A stretch of 64,000 nucleotides of DNA from Mycobacteroides franklinii (GTDB lineage Bacteria > Actinomycetota > Actinomycetes > Mycobacteriales > Mycobacteriaceae), in assembly GCF_002013895.1 (NCBI RefSeq), contig NZ_MAFQ01000005.1, positions 310,001 through 374,000 of the forward strand, read 5' to 3'. Made by a program: the position numbers and the translations under genes. Below, piece by piece: positions 34,564 through 43,399 of the stretch; within the stretch, counting starts at the first letter, position 1; each line of letters opens with the position of its first letter. A model generated the notes under the pieces. That model was not told where the DNA came from, did not search any database, and saw only the letters and a list, made by a program, of their open reading frames with translations.

Positions 34564-35228
34564 CAGAAAACGTTGGCGATGAGCTGATTTCGGTGATGGT
34601 GGTCGACGACCATCCCATGTGGCGCGACGGGGTGTCCCGGGACCTGCAAGCGGCAGGACTGCGGGTGGTGGCCACCGCCGACGGTGTCGCCTCGTCGGGC
34701 CGGATCGCGGCGACGGTGAAACCCGATGTGGTGTTGATGGACATGCAACTGACCGACGGCGACGGCGCGCAGGCCACCGCCGCGGTGCTGGCAGCGTCCC
34801 CGGATAGTCATATCTTGGTGCTCTCGGCTTCTGCGGAACGCGAGGATGTGCTGGAAGCGGTGAAGGCCGGAGCGACAGGGTATCTGGTCAAAAGTGCCTC
34901 TGCCGCTGAACTTATCGAGGCGGTGAAGGCGACCGCCAGGGGGCAGGCGGTGTTTACGCCGGGCCTGGCCGGGTTGGTGCTCGGCGAATTCCGCCGCATG
35001 TCGAGCGCGCCCGCCGCGGATTCCGATGAGACGCCACGGCTCTCCGAGCGGGAGACCGAGGTGTTGCGACTCGTCGCAAAGGGGTTGAGCGCCAAGCAGA
35101 TTGCCACTCGGCTATCGCTGAGCCACCGGACCGTCGAAAACCATGTGCAGTCGACGCTGCGTAAGTTGCAATTGGGCAATCGTGTGGAGCTGACCCGGTA
35201 CGCCATAGAACACGGTCTCGACGAATAG
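34560..35228 (+). CDS. LuxR/NarL-family response regulator
   Basis: A 222-aa regulator: receiver domain with MVVDDHPMWRDG and phospho-acceptor Asp61 (VLMDMQL), and a C-terminal LuxR HTH (LSERETEVLRLVAKGLSAKQ, then IATRLSLSHRTVENHV). GTG 34560 is chosen because it overlaps the kinase stop and has AGGAGG upstream; the longer frame is the kinase shadow. Its targets could include the mce operon 450 bp downstream. Confidence 0.9.
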   Translation: MTENVGDELISVMVVDDHPMWRDGVSRDLQAAGLRVVATADGVASSGRIAATVKPDVVLMDMQLTDGDGAQATAAVLAASPDSHILVLSASAEREDVLEAVKAGATGYLVKSASAAELIEAVKATARGQAVFTPGLAGLVLGEFRRMSSAPAADSDETPRLSERETEVLRLVAKGLSAKQIATRLSLSHRTVENHVQSTLRKLQLGNRVELTRYAIEHGLDE

Positions 35229-35523
35229 TCCTGCGCACGCGGGTTGTCTCACACGTCTTCCCGCAGCAAACAGTTCCGATACGTAAATCGGGCGTGGAGT
35301 CTCATGTCTCCGCGCCGGGCGCTGGGCGGCGGCTGGGAGGCTGCTGCCGGTGGCGATCTGCGGGAACGTGGATGAGATGACTCGCCCCTGATGGCCTAGG
35401 TCAACGTCGCATGGCGTAATAGCTCCCAAAATCGCTTATTTACCGCATGATTCGGGGCAGATATTGGCGACGGGATATCCCGGACCGGCGATACTTTTGG
35501 ATGCCTGTGACGCAGCACACAGT

Positions 35524-35537
35524 ACACCGATCGGTGT
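35524..35537. promoter_or_regulatory. Palindromic operator candidate of the mce operon
   Basis: ACACCGATCGGTGT is a perfect 14-bp inverted repeat immediately before the -10 element at 35542, so a bound protein would cover the -35 region. The TetR gene closing the operon (44672) is the obvious candidate regulator. Confidence 0.55.
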
Positions 35538-35541
35538 GATA

Positions 35542-35547
35542 TAGAAT
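35542..35547 (+). promoter_or_regulatory. -10 element of the mce operon
   Basis: TAGAAT, in the context GATATAGAATATG, is a good sigma-A-type -10 in an AT-rich stretch. The predicted start near 35554 leaves a ~95-nt leader before the leader ORF at 35650. Confidence 0.5.
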
Positions 35548-35649
35548 ATGACCGACTATTCAATTAACGATTCATCATTTATCGTCAACGCTCATTGGCG
35601 CCGCAGCCCTTAGTGCGCCAGCGAATGCCGGTTCACTGAGGAGTCTGGA

Positions 35650-35682
35650 ATGCGTCGTGCGCTGTGTTTGGGTCCCTCGTGA
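35650..35682 (+). CDS. Ten-codon leader ORF coupled to yrbEA
   Basis: ATG 35650, preceded by GAGGAG at 35639-35644, opens MRRALCLGPS. Its TGA (35680-35682) overlaps the GTG at 35679 that most likely starts YrbEA. yrbEA has no Shine-Dalgarno of its own, so its translation may depend on ribosomes finishing this peptide. Confidence 0.4.
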   Translation: MRRALCLGPS

Positions 35683-36536
35683 CCACACCCGGCGCACGAG
35701 TAGCGGCCGATGACGGTGCCGCGGCAATCCAGGACTGGGCCACCGGTTACGTCAAGCGTCACCCTCTCGAATCCCTGAGCACGGTCGGCGAGCAGTTCAT
35801 GCTCGGTGTTCGCACCATCCAGTGGTTCTTCGTGGACCTTTTCACCGGGCAGTTTCAGTGGCAGGAATTCGTCAGGCAGGGAGCCTTCCAGGCCGCGACG
35901 GCCGTGATGCCGGTGATCTTGGTGACCCTGCCGATCGGCGTCACGCTGTCGATCCAGTTCGCCCTGCTCGCGGGACAAGTGGGCGCGACCTCACTGGCCG
36001 GTGCGGCCAGCGGCATCGCAATCATCCGGCAGGCGGCATCCCTGGTGGCCGCGGTGCTCATGGCTTCGGCCGTCGGTTCGGCGATCACGGCCGACCTCGG
36101 TTCGCGCACCATGCGTGAGGAGACCGACGCCATGGAGGTGATGGGTGTTTCGGTGATCCGCAGGCTGGTGGTGCCCCGGTTCGCGGCGGCGATCATGATC
36201 GCGGTGGCGCTGACCGCCGTGGTGTGCTTTGTCGGATTCCTTGGCGCCTATCTGTTTAACGTCTACTGGCAGGGCGGCGCCCCCGGCAGCTTCGTATCGA
36301 CCTTCGCCTCGTTCGCGACCCCCGACGACATGGTGTTGGCGGTACTGAAGGCCATCATCTACGGCGCCATCGTGGCCGTGGTGTCGTGTCAGAAGGGCCT
36401 GTCCACCAAGGGCGGCCCCATCGGTGTGGCCAACTCCGTGAATGCCGCGGTGGTCGAGTCGATCTTGTTGTTGATGGTTGTGAATGTCGCCATCAGTCAG
36501 CTGTACATCATGATGTTCCCGCGGACGGGGCTATGA
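35679..36536 (+). CDS. yrbEA: YrbEA, MlaE-type permease of an Mce system
   Basis: A 285-aa polytopic permease with the MlaE-family core (GQVGATSLAGAASGIAIIRQ, then ITADLGSRTMREETDAMEVM). It forms with YrbEB the inner-membrane channel of an Mce lipid/sterol importer energised by an unlinked MceG ATPase. GTG 35679 is preferred because of the overlap with the leader ORF; GTG 35664 in the same frame is the alternative. Confidence 0.88.
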   Translation: MTTPGARVAADDGAAAIQDWATGYVKRHPLESLSTVGEQFMLGVRTIQWFFVDLFTGQFQWQEFVRQGAFQAATAVMPVILVTLPIGVTLSIQFALLAGQVGATSLAGAASGIAIIRQAASLVAAVLMASAVGSAITADLGSRTMREETDAMEVMGVSVIRRLVVPRFAAAIMIAVALTAVVCFVGFLGAYLFNVYWQGGAPGSFVSTFASFATPDDMVLAVLKAIIYGAIVAVVSCQKGLSTKGGPIGVANSVNAAVVESILLLMVVNVAISQLYIMMFPRTGL

Positions 36537-36537
36537 G

Positions 36538-37395
36538 ATGACAGTATCCAGCTATCTAGCGCCGGGACGTCGACCATTCATCCTTGTCTACAACAGGATT
36601 CGCCGCCCGCTGATGCGGTTCGGCCACATGGTGGCCTTCTTCTTCCGCGCCCTCAGCGGCATCCCGGTGGTGCTGCGCCAATACCCCAAGGAGTTCCTGC
36701 GTCATCTGTCCGATATCGCTTGGGGAAATGGCTCCTTGGTGGTGGGCGGCGGAACCGCGGGAGTCGCGCTGGTCCTGGGTGTTACCGCGGGTGCCCTGGT
36801 AGCCATCGAGTCGTACAACTTCCTTGACCTGCTCGGGCTGGGGCCCGCTACCGGCATCATCAGCTCACTGGCCAGTACCCGGGAGCTGGCGCCGATCATG
36901 GCCTCCCTGGCATTCGCGATGCAGGCGGGCTGCCGATTCACCGCGCAGCTGGGCTCGATGCGGATCGCCGAGGAGATCGACGCTATGGATTCGGTTGCCA
37001 TTCGGCCGATTCCGTTTTTGGTGACCACCCGGCTGATGTCGGCGATCATCGCGGTGATCCCGCTGTATCTGGCCTGCCTCGCGATCAGCTACGTGTCCTG
37101 TCAGGTCATGGTGGGCATTCTCAGTGGCGGCTCGGTGGGGTCGTATCTGCACTACTTCGGCATCGGTGTCAGCGGCATCGACATCGTGTATTCGATCATC
37201 AAGACGGTTGTCTTCGTCTGGATCGCCTCGACGGTTCAGTGCTACTACGGTTTCTATGCCAGTGGCGGGCCGGAGGGCGTGGGAATCGCCGCCGGGCATG
37301 CCATGCGCGCAGCCATCACCGTCGTGGTGATGGTGAACATGCTGCTGACCATGGCGCTGTGGAGCGTGGACGCCGGCGCCAGGCTAGGCGGCTAG
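36538..37395 (+). CDS. yrbEB: YrbEB, MlaE-type permease of an Mce system
   Basis: A 285-aa polytopic partner of YrbEA. MlaE core: STRELAPIMASLAFAMQAG, then FTAQLGSMRIAEEIDAMDSV. Starts one base after the yrbEA stop (TGA-g-ATG) and ends directly before mceA, so translation is coupled. Confidence 0.9.
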   Translation: MTVSSYLAPGRRPFILVYNRIRRPLMRFGHMVAFFFRALSGIPVVLRQYPKEFLRHLSDIAWGNGSLVVGGGTAGVALVLGVTAGALVAIESYNFLDLLGLGPATGIISSLASTRELAPIMASLAFAMQAGCRFTAQLGSMRIAEEIDAMDSVAIRPIPFLVTTRLMSAIIAVIPLYLACLAISYVSCQVMVGILSGGSVGSYLHYFGIGVSGIDIVYSIIKTVVFVWIASTVQCYYGFYASGGPEGVGIAAGHAMRAAITVVVMVNMLLTMALWSVDAGARLGG

Positions 37396-38967
37396 ATGCC
37401 GAACCCCTTCGAGGTCGACGGGCGTGGCCCGTCCGGTAATCAGCTGTTGGCGCTGTCCGTTGTCACGCTGACGGCGATCGTGGCGCTCACGGGCACCATG
37501 CTGCTGAAATCTGCAGGACGGCTTAATGATTACGTGCCGGTGGTCGCCGATCTGATGAATGTCGGTGACGGGCTGCCGCAGAAGTCGGATGTGAAATACC
37601 ACGGTGTGCTGGTCGGCGAGGTCGACGACGTGACCCCGGCCACCGGCAACAAACCCAACTTTGTGCGTATCAATCTGAAACCCGAGTACGCCCAGTCGAT
37701 CCCGTCGACCGCCACCGCCCGGGTGGTGCCTAGCAACGTATTCGCGGTGTCCTCGGTGCAACTCGTGGACCGCGGCACCGGCGCACCTATCCGCGCCGGT
37801 GCCCACATCGCCGAGGATCAAGAGCTGCCCACGGTGCTCTTCCAGACCACAGTGAGCAAGTTGCGTGACGTCCTCAATGCCACCGGCCGTGGCCGCGATG
37901 ACAATTCGGTGGGCATTCTGGCCGCGGTGGGAGCCGCCACTGACAGCCGCCGGGTCAAGCTGCTCACCGCTGGCGCGCAGCTCAACAGGCTCATCTCCCA
38001 GCTCAACGCGATCGTGGCCACCGATACCGGGCCGTCGACGGTTTCGGCACTTCTCGATGCCACCGAGGGCCTCAAACGCAGCGCCCCTGACCTGCTCGAC
38101 TCGCTGCACCAGGCCGTGCAACCCATGCAGACCCTCGCCGAAAAGCGCGAGCAACTGACGTCACTGGTGCACGCCGGGCTCACCACCGTGGGCACCAACA
38201 AGCAGGCTTTTGACAACCACACGGACCAGCTCATCGGCATCACCACGGGACTCACCCCGCCCATCGGTGTCTTCGCCAAGAACGCCGATAAGTTCGTCCC
38301 GATCTTTCGGAACATCAACAAGTTGTCCCGGAACTGGTTCGAGCAGATGTGGATGGCAGACCGGGACCTCCCGCACATGCCGATCGCCGTCACCCTGGCG
38401 CCGAGCTACACCTACACCCGTGCCGACTGCCCCCGGTACGGAGAGGTGAAGGGCCCGAGCTGCTTCACCGCCCCCGAGCAGGTGGTGCGTCCAGATCTCC
38501 CCGAGACGCTGTTGCCGCAGAACTACAAGCCGCCGGCCGACCTGGCTCCCCCCGCCGGAACGGCGGTCGGCCCCAACGGAAATCTGGTCGCGGTCGGCCC
38601 GCCACGAGTCGTCCCCCCGGGCGGACCCAACCTGACCGACCCCAACCCACCGCTACCGCCGTGGCAGCCAGTCCCGCTGCCCCGGGTACCCGGTACGAAT
38701 GACCCCGACGATCTGGAACCACCCCCGCCGCCGGCGGTACCACCGATACCGCCCGCGCCGGTGGCTCCCGGTGGTGTCAACGGGGCCGTTCGACCTGCCC
38801 TGGCGCCCGCTTCGTACGGCGGAAACGTCGGTCCCGTTGGTAGCCGCGGTGAGCGGGATCAACTCGGTGTGATCGCCGGTGGCTCAGCGACTTCCGCCAC
38901 TCAATTGCTACTCGGCCCGGTGGCCCGGGGGAGTGCGGTGTCGTTCGTCAAGGAAGGGCCCTCATGA
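37396..38967 (+). CDS. mceA: MceA substrate-binding protein
   Basis: A 523-aa protein: one N-terminal membrane helix (LLALSVVTLTAIVALTGTML), an MCE/MlaD domain (~40-120; LMNVGDGLPQKSDVKYHGVL), a long helical region that forms the Mce tube, and a proline-rich C-terminus from ~395 to 470 (PPLPPWQPVPLPRVPG). First of six Mce subunits forming the periplasmic shuttle. Starts right after the yrbEB TAG. Confidence 0.9.
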   Translation: MPNPFEVDGRGPSGNQLLALSVVTLTAIVALTGTMLLKSAGRLNDYVPVVADLMNVGDGLPQKSDVKYHGVLVGEVDDVTPATGNKPNFVRINLKPEYAQSIPSTATARVVPSNVFAVSSVQLVDRGTGAPIRAGAHIAEDQELPTVLFQTTVSKLRDVLNATGRGRDDNSVGILAAVGAATDSRRVKLLTAGAQLNRLISQLNAIVATDTGPSTVSALLDATEGLKRSAPDLLDSLHQAVQPMQTLAEKREQLTSLVHAGLTTVGTNKQAFDNHTDQLIGITTGLTPPIGVFAKNADKFVPIFRNINKLSRNWFEQMWMADRDLPHMPIAVTLAPSYTYTRADCPRYGEVKGPSCFTAPEQVVRPDLPETLLPQNYKPPADLAPPAGTAVGPNGNLVAVGPPRVVPPGGPNLTDPNPPLPPWQPVPLPRVPGTNDPDDLEPPPPPAVPPIPPAPVAPGGVNGAVRPALAPASYGGNVGPVGSRGERDQLGVIAGGSATSATQLLLGPVARGSAVSFVKEGPS

Positions 38968-40031
38968 GATTCCGTGGTCCATTGATCGGTCTTACGGTCT
39001 TTATGACCGTGGCCCTGACGCTCGGTTGGTTGGTCTACGCCACACTGCTTCGCGAAGTCTCAGGAAGCACCACAGCGTATTCGGCGCTCTTCACCGACGT
39101 GTACGGGTTGCGCGAAGGCGACGATGTGCGCATGGCCGGTGTGCGGGTCGGTCGTGTCGAGAAGATCGAGCTGGTTGACAACGAGCAGGCCCGGGTCGGT
39201 TTCGTGGTCCAGAATGATCAGAGGCTGTACGGCAACACGATTGCCTCGGTGACGTACCAAAACATCGTGGGCCAGCGCTATTTGGGCCTATCGCCTGGGA
39301 AGTCCGGCGACCCCGCCAGCAGCACAGTACTGGCCGCGGGGGCGACGATCCCAGTGGAACGCACCGACCCGTCCTTCGACGTCACCACCCTGCTCAATGG
39401 CTATGAGCCGCTGTTCAGCACGCTCTCGCCCGAGCAGGCCGACAACTTGACCAAGGGCGTCATTCAGTCGCTGCAGGGGGACAACGCGTCCATCGTCACT
39501 TTGGTCAGCCAGACATCCATGCTGACAAAGACATTCGCGGGCCGCGACCAGGCGCTGGGCAATGCGATCACCAGCCTGAACACCGTAACCGGAAATCTTG
39601 CGCGGCAGAACGACAGCCTGGACAAGGTGCTCACCCAGACGCGTCAGATGGTGTCGGATTTGGATAGCAAGCGTCCTGCGCTGGTGTCCTCGGCGGGCTC
39701 GCTGGCCCAGACCATGCGCCGCCTGTCGAAGATCACCAATGACGTGTTTCCGTCGCTGGACGAGATGATTACCCGGCAGCCGGGATTCACCAATCACGTG
39801 GTGGGCATTGAACCGCAGTACGCGTTCCTCGGGGACAACCTGCCGATCGTGCTGAAGGGCCTGTCCCGCTTCTACTCCGAGGGCGCGTTCATCAACGTTT
39901 ACATGTGCGATCTGAACATCACCGGATTCTTCCCCGGCCTGAATGACGTGATACCGATCATCGTCAACGCGGCGACCCCCGGAAACGTGGCCCAGTACAG
40001 CCCACGATGCAGGAACATGGCCAATGGCTGA
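38964..40031 (+). CDS. mceB: MceB
   Basis: A 355-aa Mce subunit: N-terminal helix (LIGLTVFMTVALTLGWLVYA), MCE domain with FTDVYGLREGDDVRMAGVRV, a coiled-coil/helical tail and a conserved C-terminal region with two Cys (NVYMCDLNITG, SPRC). ATGA overlap with mceA; the end overlaps mceC by 8 bp. Confidence 0.9.
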   Translation: MRFRGPLIGLTVFMTVALTLGWLVYATLLREVSGSTTAYSALFTDVYGLREGDDVRMAGVRVGRVEKIELVDNEQARVGFVVQNDQRLYGNTIASVTYQNIVGQRYLGLSPGKSGDPASSTVLAAGATIPVERTDPSFDVTTLLNGYEPLFSTLSPEQADNLTKGVIQSLQGDNASIVTLVSQTSMLTKTFAGRDQALGNAITSLNTVTGNLARQNDSLDKVLTQTRQMVSDLDSKRPALVSSAGSLAQTMRRLSKITNDVFPSLDEMITRQPGFTNHVVGIEPQYAFLGDNLPIVLKGLSRFYSEGAFINVYMCDLNITGFFPGLNDVIPIIVNAATPGNVAQYSPRCRNMANG

Positions 40032-41070
40032 GCGATCCAGGTGGCAGAAGATCAGAAACCGGCCGGTCGAGACCTACAACAAGACCTGGCTAGGATTCAT
40101 CGCGATCGCGGTGATCGCAAGTCTTATCGGCGCGATGCTGCTGGTGAAGGCACTGGGCCTGGGCTACATGAGCTACACCGCCGAGTTCGTCCAGGCCGCC
40201 TCGCTACGACCGGGTCAGCCGATCACCGTGGCGGGCATCCCCGTCGGGAACATCACGAGCATGAAGCTGATGGGTGATCATGTCGAGGCCGGGCTGAAGG
40301 TCCGCGACGATATTCGTCTCGGCAAGGACACCAAGGCTTCGATCAGGGTCACCACCATCTTGGGATCGCGCTACTTGGATCTGCGTCCCAGAGGGGCAGG
40401 ATCGCTGCCGGGCAAAACAATTGATCTGGCGCACACCGACGTTCCCTACGATCTGCAGGCTGCGCTGGCAGGGGCAACCAACACCTTCGATCAGGTCGAT
40501 TTCGACAAGGTGGCGCAGTCCCTCAGCGTGCTGGGCACGCAGCTGCAGGGATTGCCCGATGTCGTTCCGCGTGCGATGGAAAACATCCAATCGCTGTCTT
40601 CGGTCATCGCGGATCGGCGCGATCAACTGGGCACATTGCTCAAGAGCACCGAGAAGGTGACCAGCACACTGCGGCGGCAGCAGTCCGGAATCGGAGTCCT
40701 GATCAATCAAGGGCAGGACGTCCTTGAAGAAATCGTGACGCGCCGCAACACCTTTCATGCGATGCTGCAGTCATTCACCAACCTGGTGGAACAGCTGAGC
40801 AAGGTTGTCGTCAAGGACCGGCCGCAGCTCGAGGCGATGCTCAAGACGGCGCACGAGCTCTCCGACATGCTGGGTAAGCACGACGACCTGCTGCGTAGCC
40901 TGTACCCGATTGCGCCGGTCTTGATACGCGGTATCGCCAATTCCAGCGGCACCGGGAACGCCATCGACATCAATCTGACGAACGGCCTCCTGGTCGATTC
41001 GTGGATGTGCGCGATCAGCGGGCGCGCCAAGCAATTCGGAATGATCCCGTACTTCAAGGACTGCAAGTGA
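40024..41070 (+). CDS. mceC: MceC
   Basis: A 348-aa Mce subunit: basic N-terminus, membrane helix (LGFIAIAVIASLIGAMLLV), MCE domain with AASLRPGQPITVAGIPVGN, a helical tail, and Cys near the C-terminus (DSWMCAISGR, FKDCK). Shorter than many MceC proteins because it lacks a proline-rich tail. Confidence 0.9.
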   Translation: MAERSRWQKIRNRPVETYNKTWLGFIAIAVIASLIGAMLLVKALGLGYMSYTAEFVQAASLRPGQPITVAGIPVGNITSMKLMGDHVEAGLKVRDDIRLGKDTKASIRVTTILGSRYLDLRPRGAGSLPGKTIDLAHTDVPYDLQAALAGATNTFDQVDFDKVAQSLSVLGTQLQGLPDVVPRAMENIQSLSSVIADRRDQLGTLLKSTEKVTSTLRRQQSGIGVLINQGQDVLEEIVTRRNTFHAMLQSFTNLVEQLSKVVVKDRPQLEAMLKTAHELSDMLGKHDDLLRSLYPIAPVLIRGIANSSGTGNAIDINLTNGLLVDSWMCAISGRAKQFGMIPYFKDCK

Positions 41071-42194
41071 TAAGCAAGGACGGCAGCAAAACTCGGCTGA
41101 TTGCGATCGTCGGCACATTGGCGGTACTGGCCGCAGCGATTGTCGGTGCGGGCGCGTACTGGGTGAAGTCGGCGACGGATCACATCACCTTGACCGCTCA
41201 GTTCGAGAGCGCTTCGGGTCTTTACGAATCCAATGTGGTTGCCGTGCTCGGTATGCCGGTGGGCAAGGTCACCAAGATCACTCCCATGCCGGGCTACGTG
41301 GAGGTGCAGTTCACCGTCGACAAGAACGTGCAGGTGCCCGTCGATGCGCAGGCCGTCACATTGTCGACGTCGATCCTGACCGACCGTCAGGTGGAGCTGT
41401 CACCTCCGTACCGCGGCGGTCCCACGCTGAAGGACGGCGACACCATCGGGTTGGACCACACCAAGACCCCGGTGGAGTTCGACCGCGTGTTGGGCATGCT
41501 GGACCGGCTCTCCTTGTCCCTCAAGGGAGATGGCAAGGGGCAGGGACCGGTTGCCGACATCATCGACCCCGCCGCGCGGATGGCCGACGGCAATGGGGAG
41601 AAAATCAAGGCTGGGCTTGGTGAGCTGTCAAAGGCCCTGCGTCTGAGCGCAGAGGGGGGAACGACAACCCGCGAGCAGCTGACGGCGATCATCAAGAACG
41701 TCAGTTCACTATTCGACGCGGCAGCAGCCAACGATGGCAAGCTGCGTGAATTCGCCTCCACCGTGCATCAACTGAGCCAGATCCTGGACGAGGAGGCGTT
41801 GGGCACCGGCTCAAGCGGCCGCAGGTTCAACGAACTGGTCAAGCAGGCCGGTGACATCGTCGAGGCAAATCGCGACCACCTCAAACAGACCATCCTGAAT
41901 TCGAACACCGCGCTCAAGGCGGTCGTCGACAACCGGCGTGAGATCTCGGAGTGGATCGATGTCCAACCATTGGCGTGGGACAACATGTACAACGCCGTCG
42001 ACCAGGACAACAAGCGGCTACGTGTCCGGTTCATGACGGACCGGCTGCTGTTCGAGAGTCAGATGGACAAGGAGATCTGCAACATGATGGGGCTGCGCCA
42101 GTTAGGTTGCAGCACAGGAACATTACAGGACTATGGGCCAGATTTCGGTTTGACCTATGTGCTGGATGGACTCGCGGCGATGGGGCAGAAGTGA
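41067..42194 (+). CDS. mceD: MceD
   Basis: A 375-aa Mce subunit: N-terminal helix (LIAIVGTLAVLAAAIVGAGA), MCE domain with FESASGLYESNVVAVLGMPV, and a helical tail. GTG 41067 overlaps the mceC stop (GTGA). The longer open frame is the mceC shadow. Lacks the long C-terminal extension of many MceD proteins. Confidence 0.88.
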   Translation: MISKDGSKTRLIAIVGTLAVLAAAIVGAGAYWVKSATDHITLTAQFESASGLYESNVVAVLGMPVGKVTKITPMPGYVEVQFTVDKNVQVPVDAQAVTLSTSILTDRQVELSPPYRGGPTLKDGDTIGLDHTKTPVEFDRVLGMLDRLSLSLKGDGKGQGPVADIIDPAARMADGNGEKIKAGLGELSKALRLSAEGGTTTREQLTAIIKNVSSLFDAAAANDGKLREFASTVHQLSQILDEEALGTGSSGRRFNELVKQAGDIVEANRDHLKQTILNSNTALKAVVDNRREISEWIDVQPLAWDNMYNAVDQDNKRLRVRFMTDRLLFESQMDKEICNMMGLRQLGCSTGTLQDYGPDFGLTYVLDGLAAMGQK

Positions 42195-43399
42195 TGGCGG
42201 CGCGGACGGCACGGATAGCAGTGGCAATGTTGATGACTGCCGCCGTGCTCAGCGGATGCGCCACCAACGGCCTGGGCGACCTGCCGTTGCCGGCACCCGG
42301 TATCGGCGGTGGGGGTTACCGCCTCACCGCGCTGTTTTCCAATGTCCTGAATCTGCCCGGCAGCGCCAAGGTCAAACTGGCCGGTGCCGATGTGGGGCAG
42401 GTCGACGAGATGCACGTGCGCAACTTCACCGCCGTCGCCACGCTCCGGATTCTCGATGGTGTGCGACTGCCCAAGGGAAGTAGCGCTGAATTACGTTCGG
42501 CCACACCGCTCGGCGATGTCTTCGTGTCGATCCGGCCCCCTGCGGGTGCATCCACCGACGGTCCGTTACTCAAAGACGGGGACACGATCGGTCTGGACTC
42601 CACGACCGCCGCCGCGACCGTGGAGTCGGTGCTCAGCTCGGCCGCGTTGGCCTCCAATGGCGGTGCGGTGCGGAACCTGACCAACGTTGTCAATGGCTTC
42701 GGTAAGGCCACCGGTGATCAGGGCCGAGCCTTCGGAGATCTGATCAACGACTCTAATCAGCTACTGGTAACGCTGAACTCGCGCTCGGCGCAGATCTCCG
42801 AGGCCCTCACGCAGACATCGCAATTGGCGGACCAGTTAGATGCCAAGAATCAGGTGGTCACCGACATCGTGAGGGCGGCCGGGCCGGCGACGGAGACGCT
42901 GGCGGCCAACACCGCACAACTGTCCGAACTACTGCTGATGATGGGTGACACCACGCGTCAGCTGCAGAAGTTCCCGTCGATCGCCGGTACCGATACCAGC
43001 GGCCGTAGCATCATCGCCGACGCGAACACGGTCGCCAAGGCCTGGAATGACGTGGCACTTGACCCCGATACCAGCCTGGCGGCATTCAACCGAATTTTTC
43101 CCTCGGCCATCAAAGCGACTGCGGGAAACTCGCTTTCACTGAATGCGGCTATTGACCAGCTGGTACTCGGTTCGATACCTGACGCGGGCTCCTACGCCGA
43201 TATCGGAACACACGGGCCCAAGCGCTATAACTGGGCGCAGCTGGCAGGCTCGGTCAAGTACACGTTGTGGCGCCTGCAGGAACGCGTCGTCGGCAAGGGC
43301 GCCTTCGGCCAAGACATTCCGGTGCGTCCCAGTCCCACCGAACCGGGAGTCATCGAAACGGTCCCGCCCGCGGCGCCTACCCCGGGAACAGGGCGATGA
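42194..43399 (+). CDS. mceE: MceE lipoprotein
   Basis: A 401-aa Mce subunit with a lipoprotein signal peptide: AVAMLMTAAVLSGC, lipobox LSGC, so it is anchored by lipidation like LprK/MceE of M. tuberculosis. MCE domain with FSNVLNLPGSAKVKLAGADV follows. ATG 42194 overlaps the mceD TGA (TGATG); GTG 42191 is an alternative three bases upstream. Confidence 0.9.
   Translation: MAARTARIAVAMLMTAAVLSGCATNGLGDLPLPAPGIGGGGYRLTALFSNVLNLPGSAKVKLAGADVGQVDEMHVRNFTAVATLRILDGVRLPKGSSAELRSATPLGDVFVSIRPPAGASTDGPLLKDGDTIGLDSTTAAATVESVLSSAALASNGGAVRNLTNVVNGFGKATGDQGRAFGDLINDSNQLLVTLNSRSAQISEALTQTSQLADQLDAKNQVVTDIVRAAGPATETLAANTAQLSELLLMMGDTTRQLQKFPSIAGTDTSGRSIIADANTVAKAWNDVALDPDTSLAAFNRIFPSAIKATAGNSLSLNAAIDQLVLGSIPDAGSYADIGTHGPKRYNWAQLAGSVKYTLWRLQERVVGKGAFGQDIPVRPSPTEPGVIETVPPAAPTPGTGR

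Larger units (their letters stand above)
35229..35678. other. Intergenic region upstream of the mce operon
   Basis: About 450 bp with no substantial ORF. The first ~290 bp show nothing recognisable. From ~35500 the DNA becomes AT-rich and holds a 14-bp palindrome, a -10 element, a ~100-nt leader and a 10-codon leader ORF that runs into the yrbEA start (separate entries). Confidence 0.6.
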
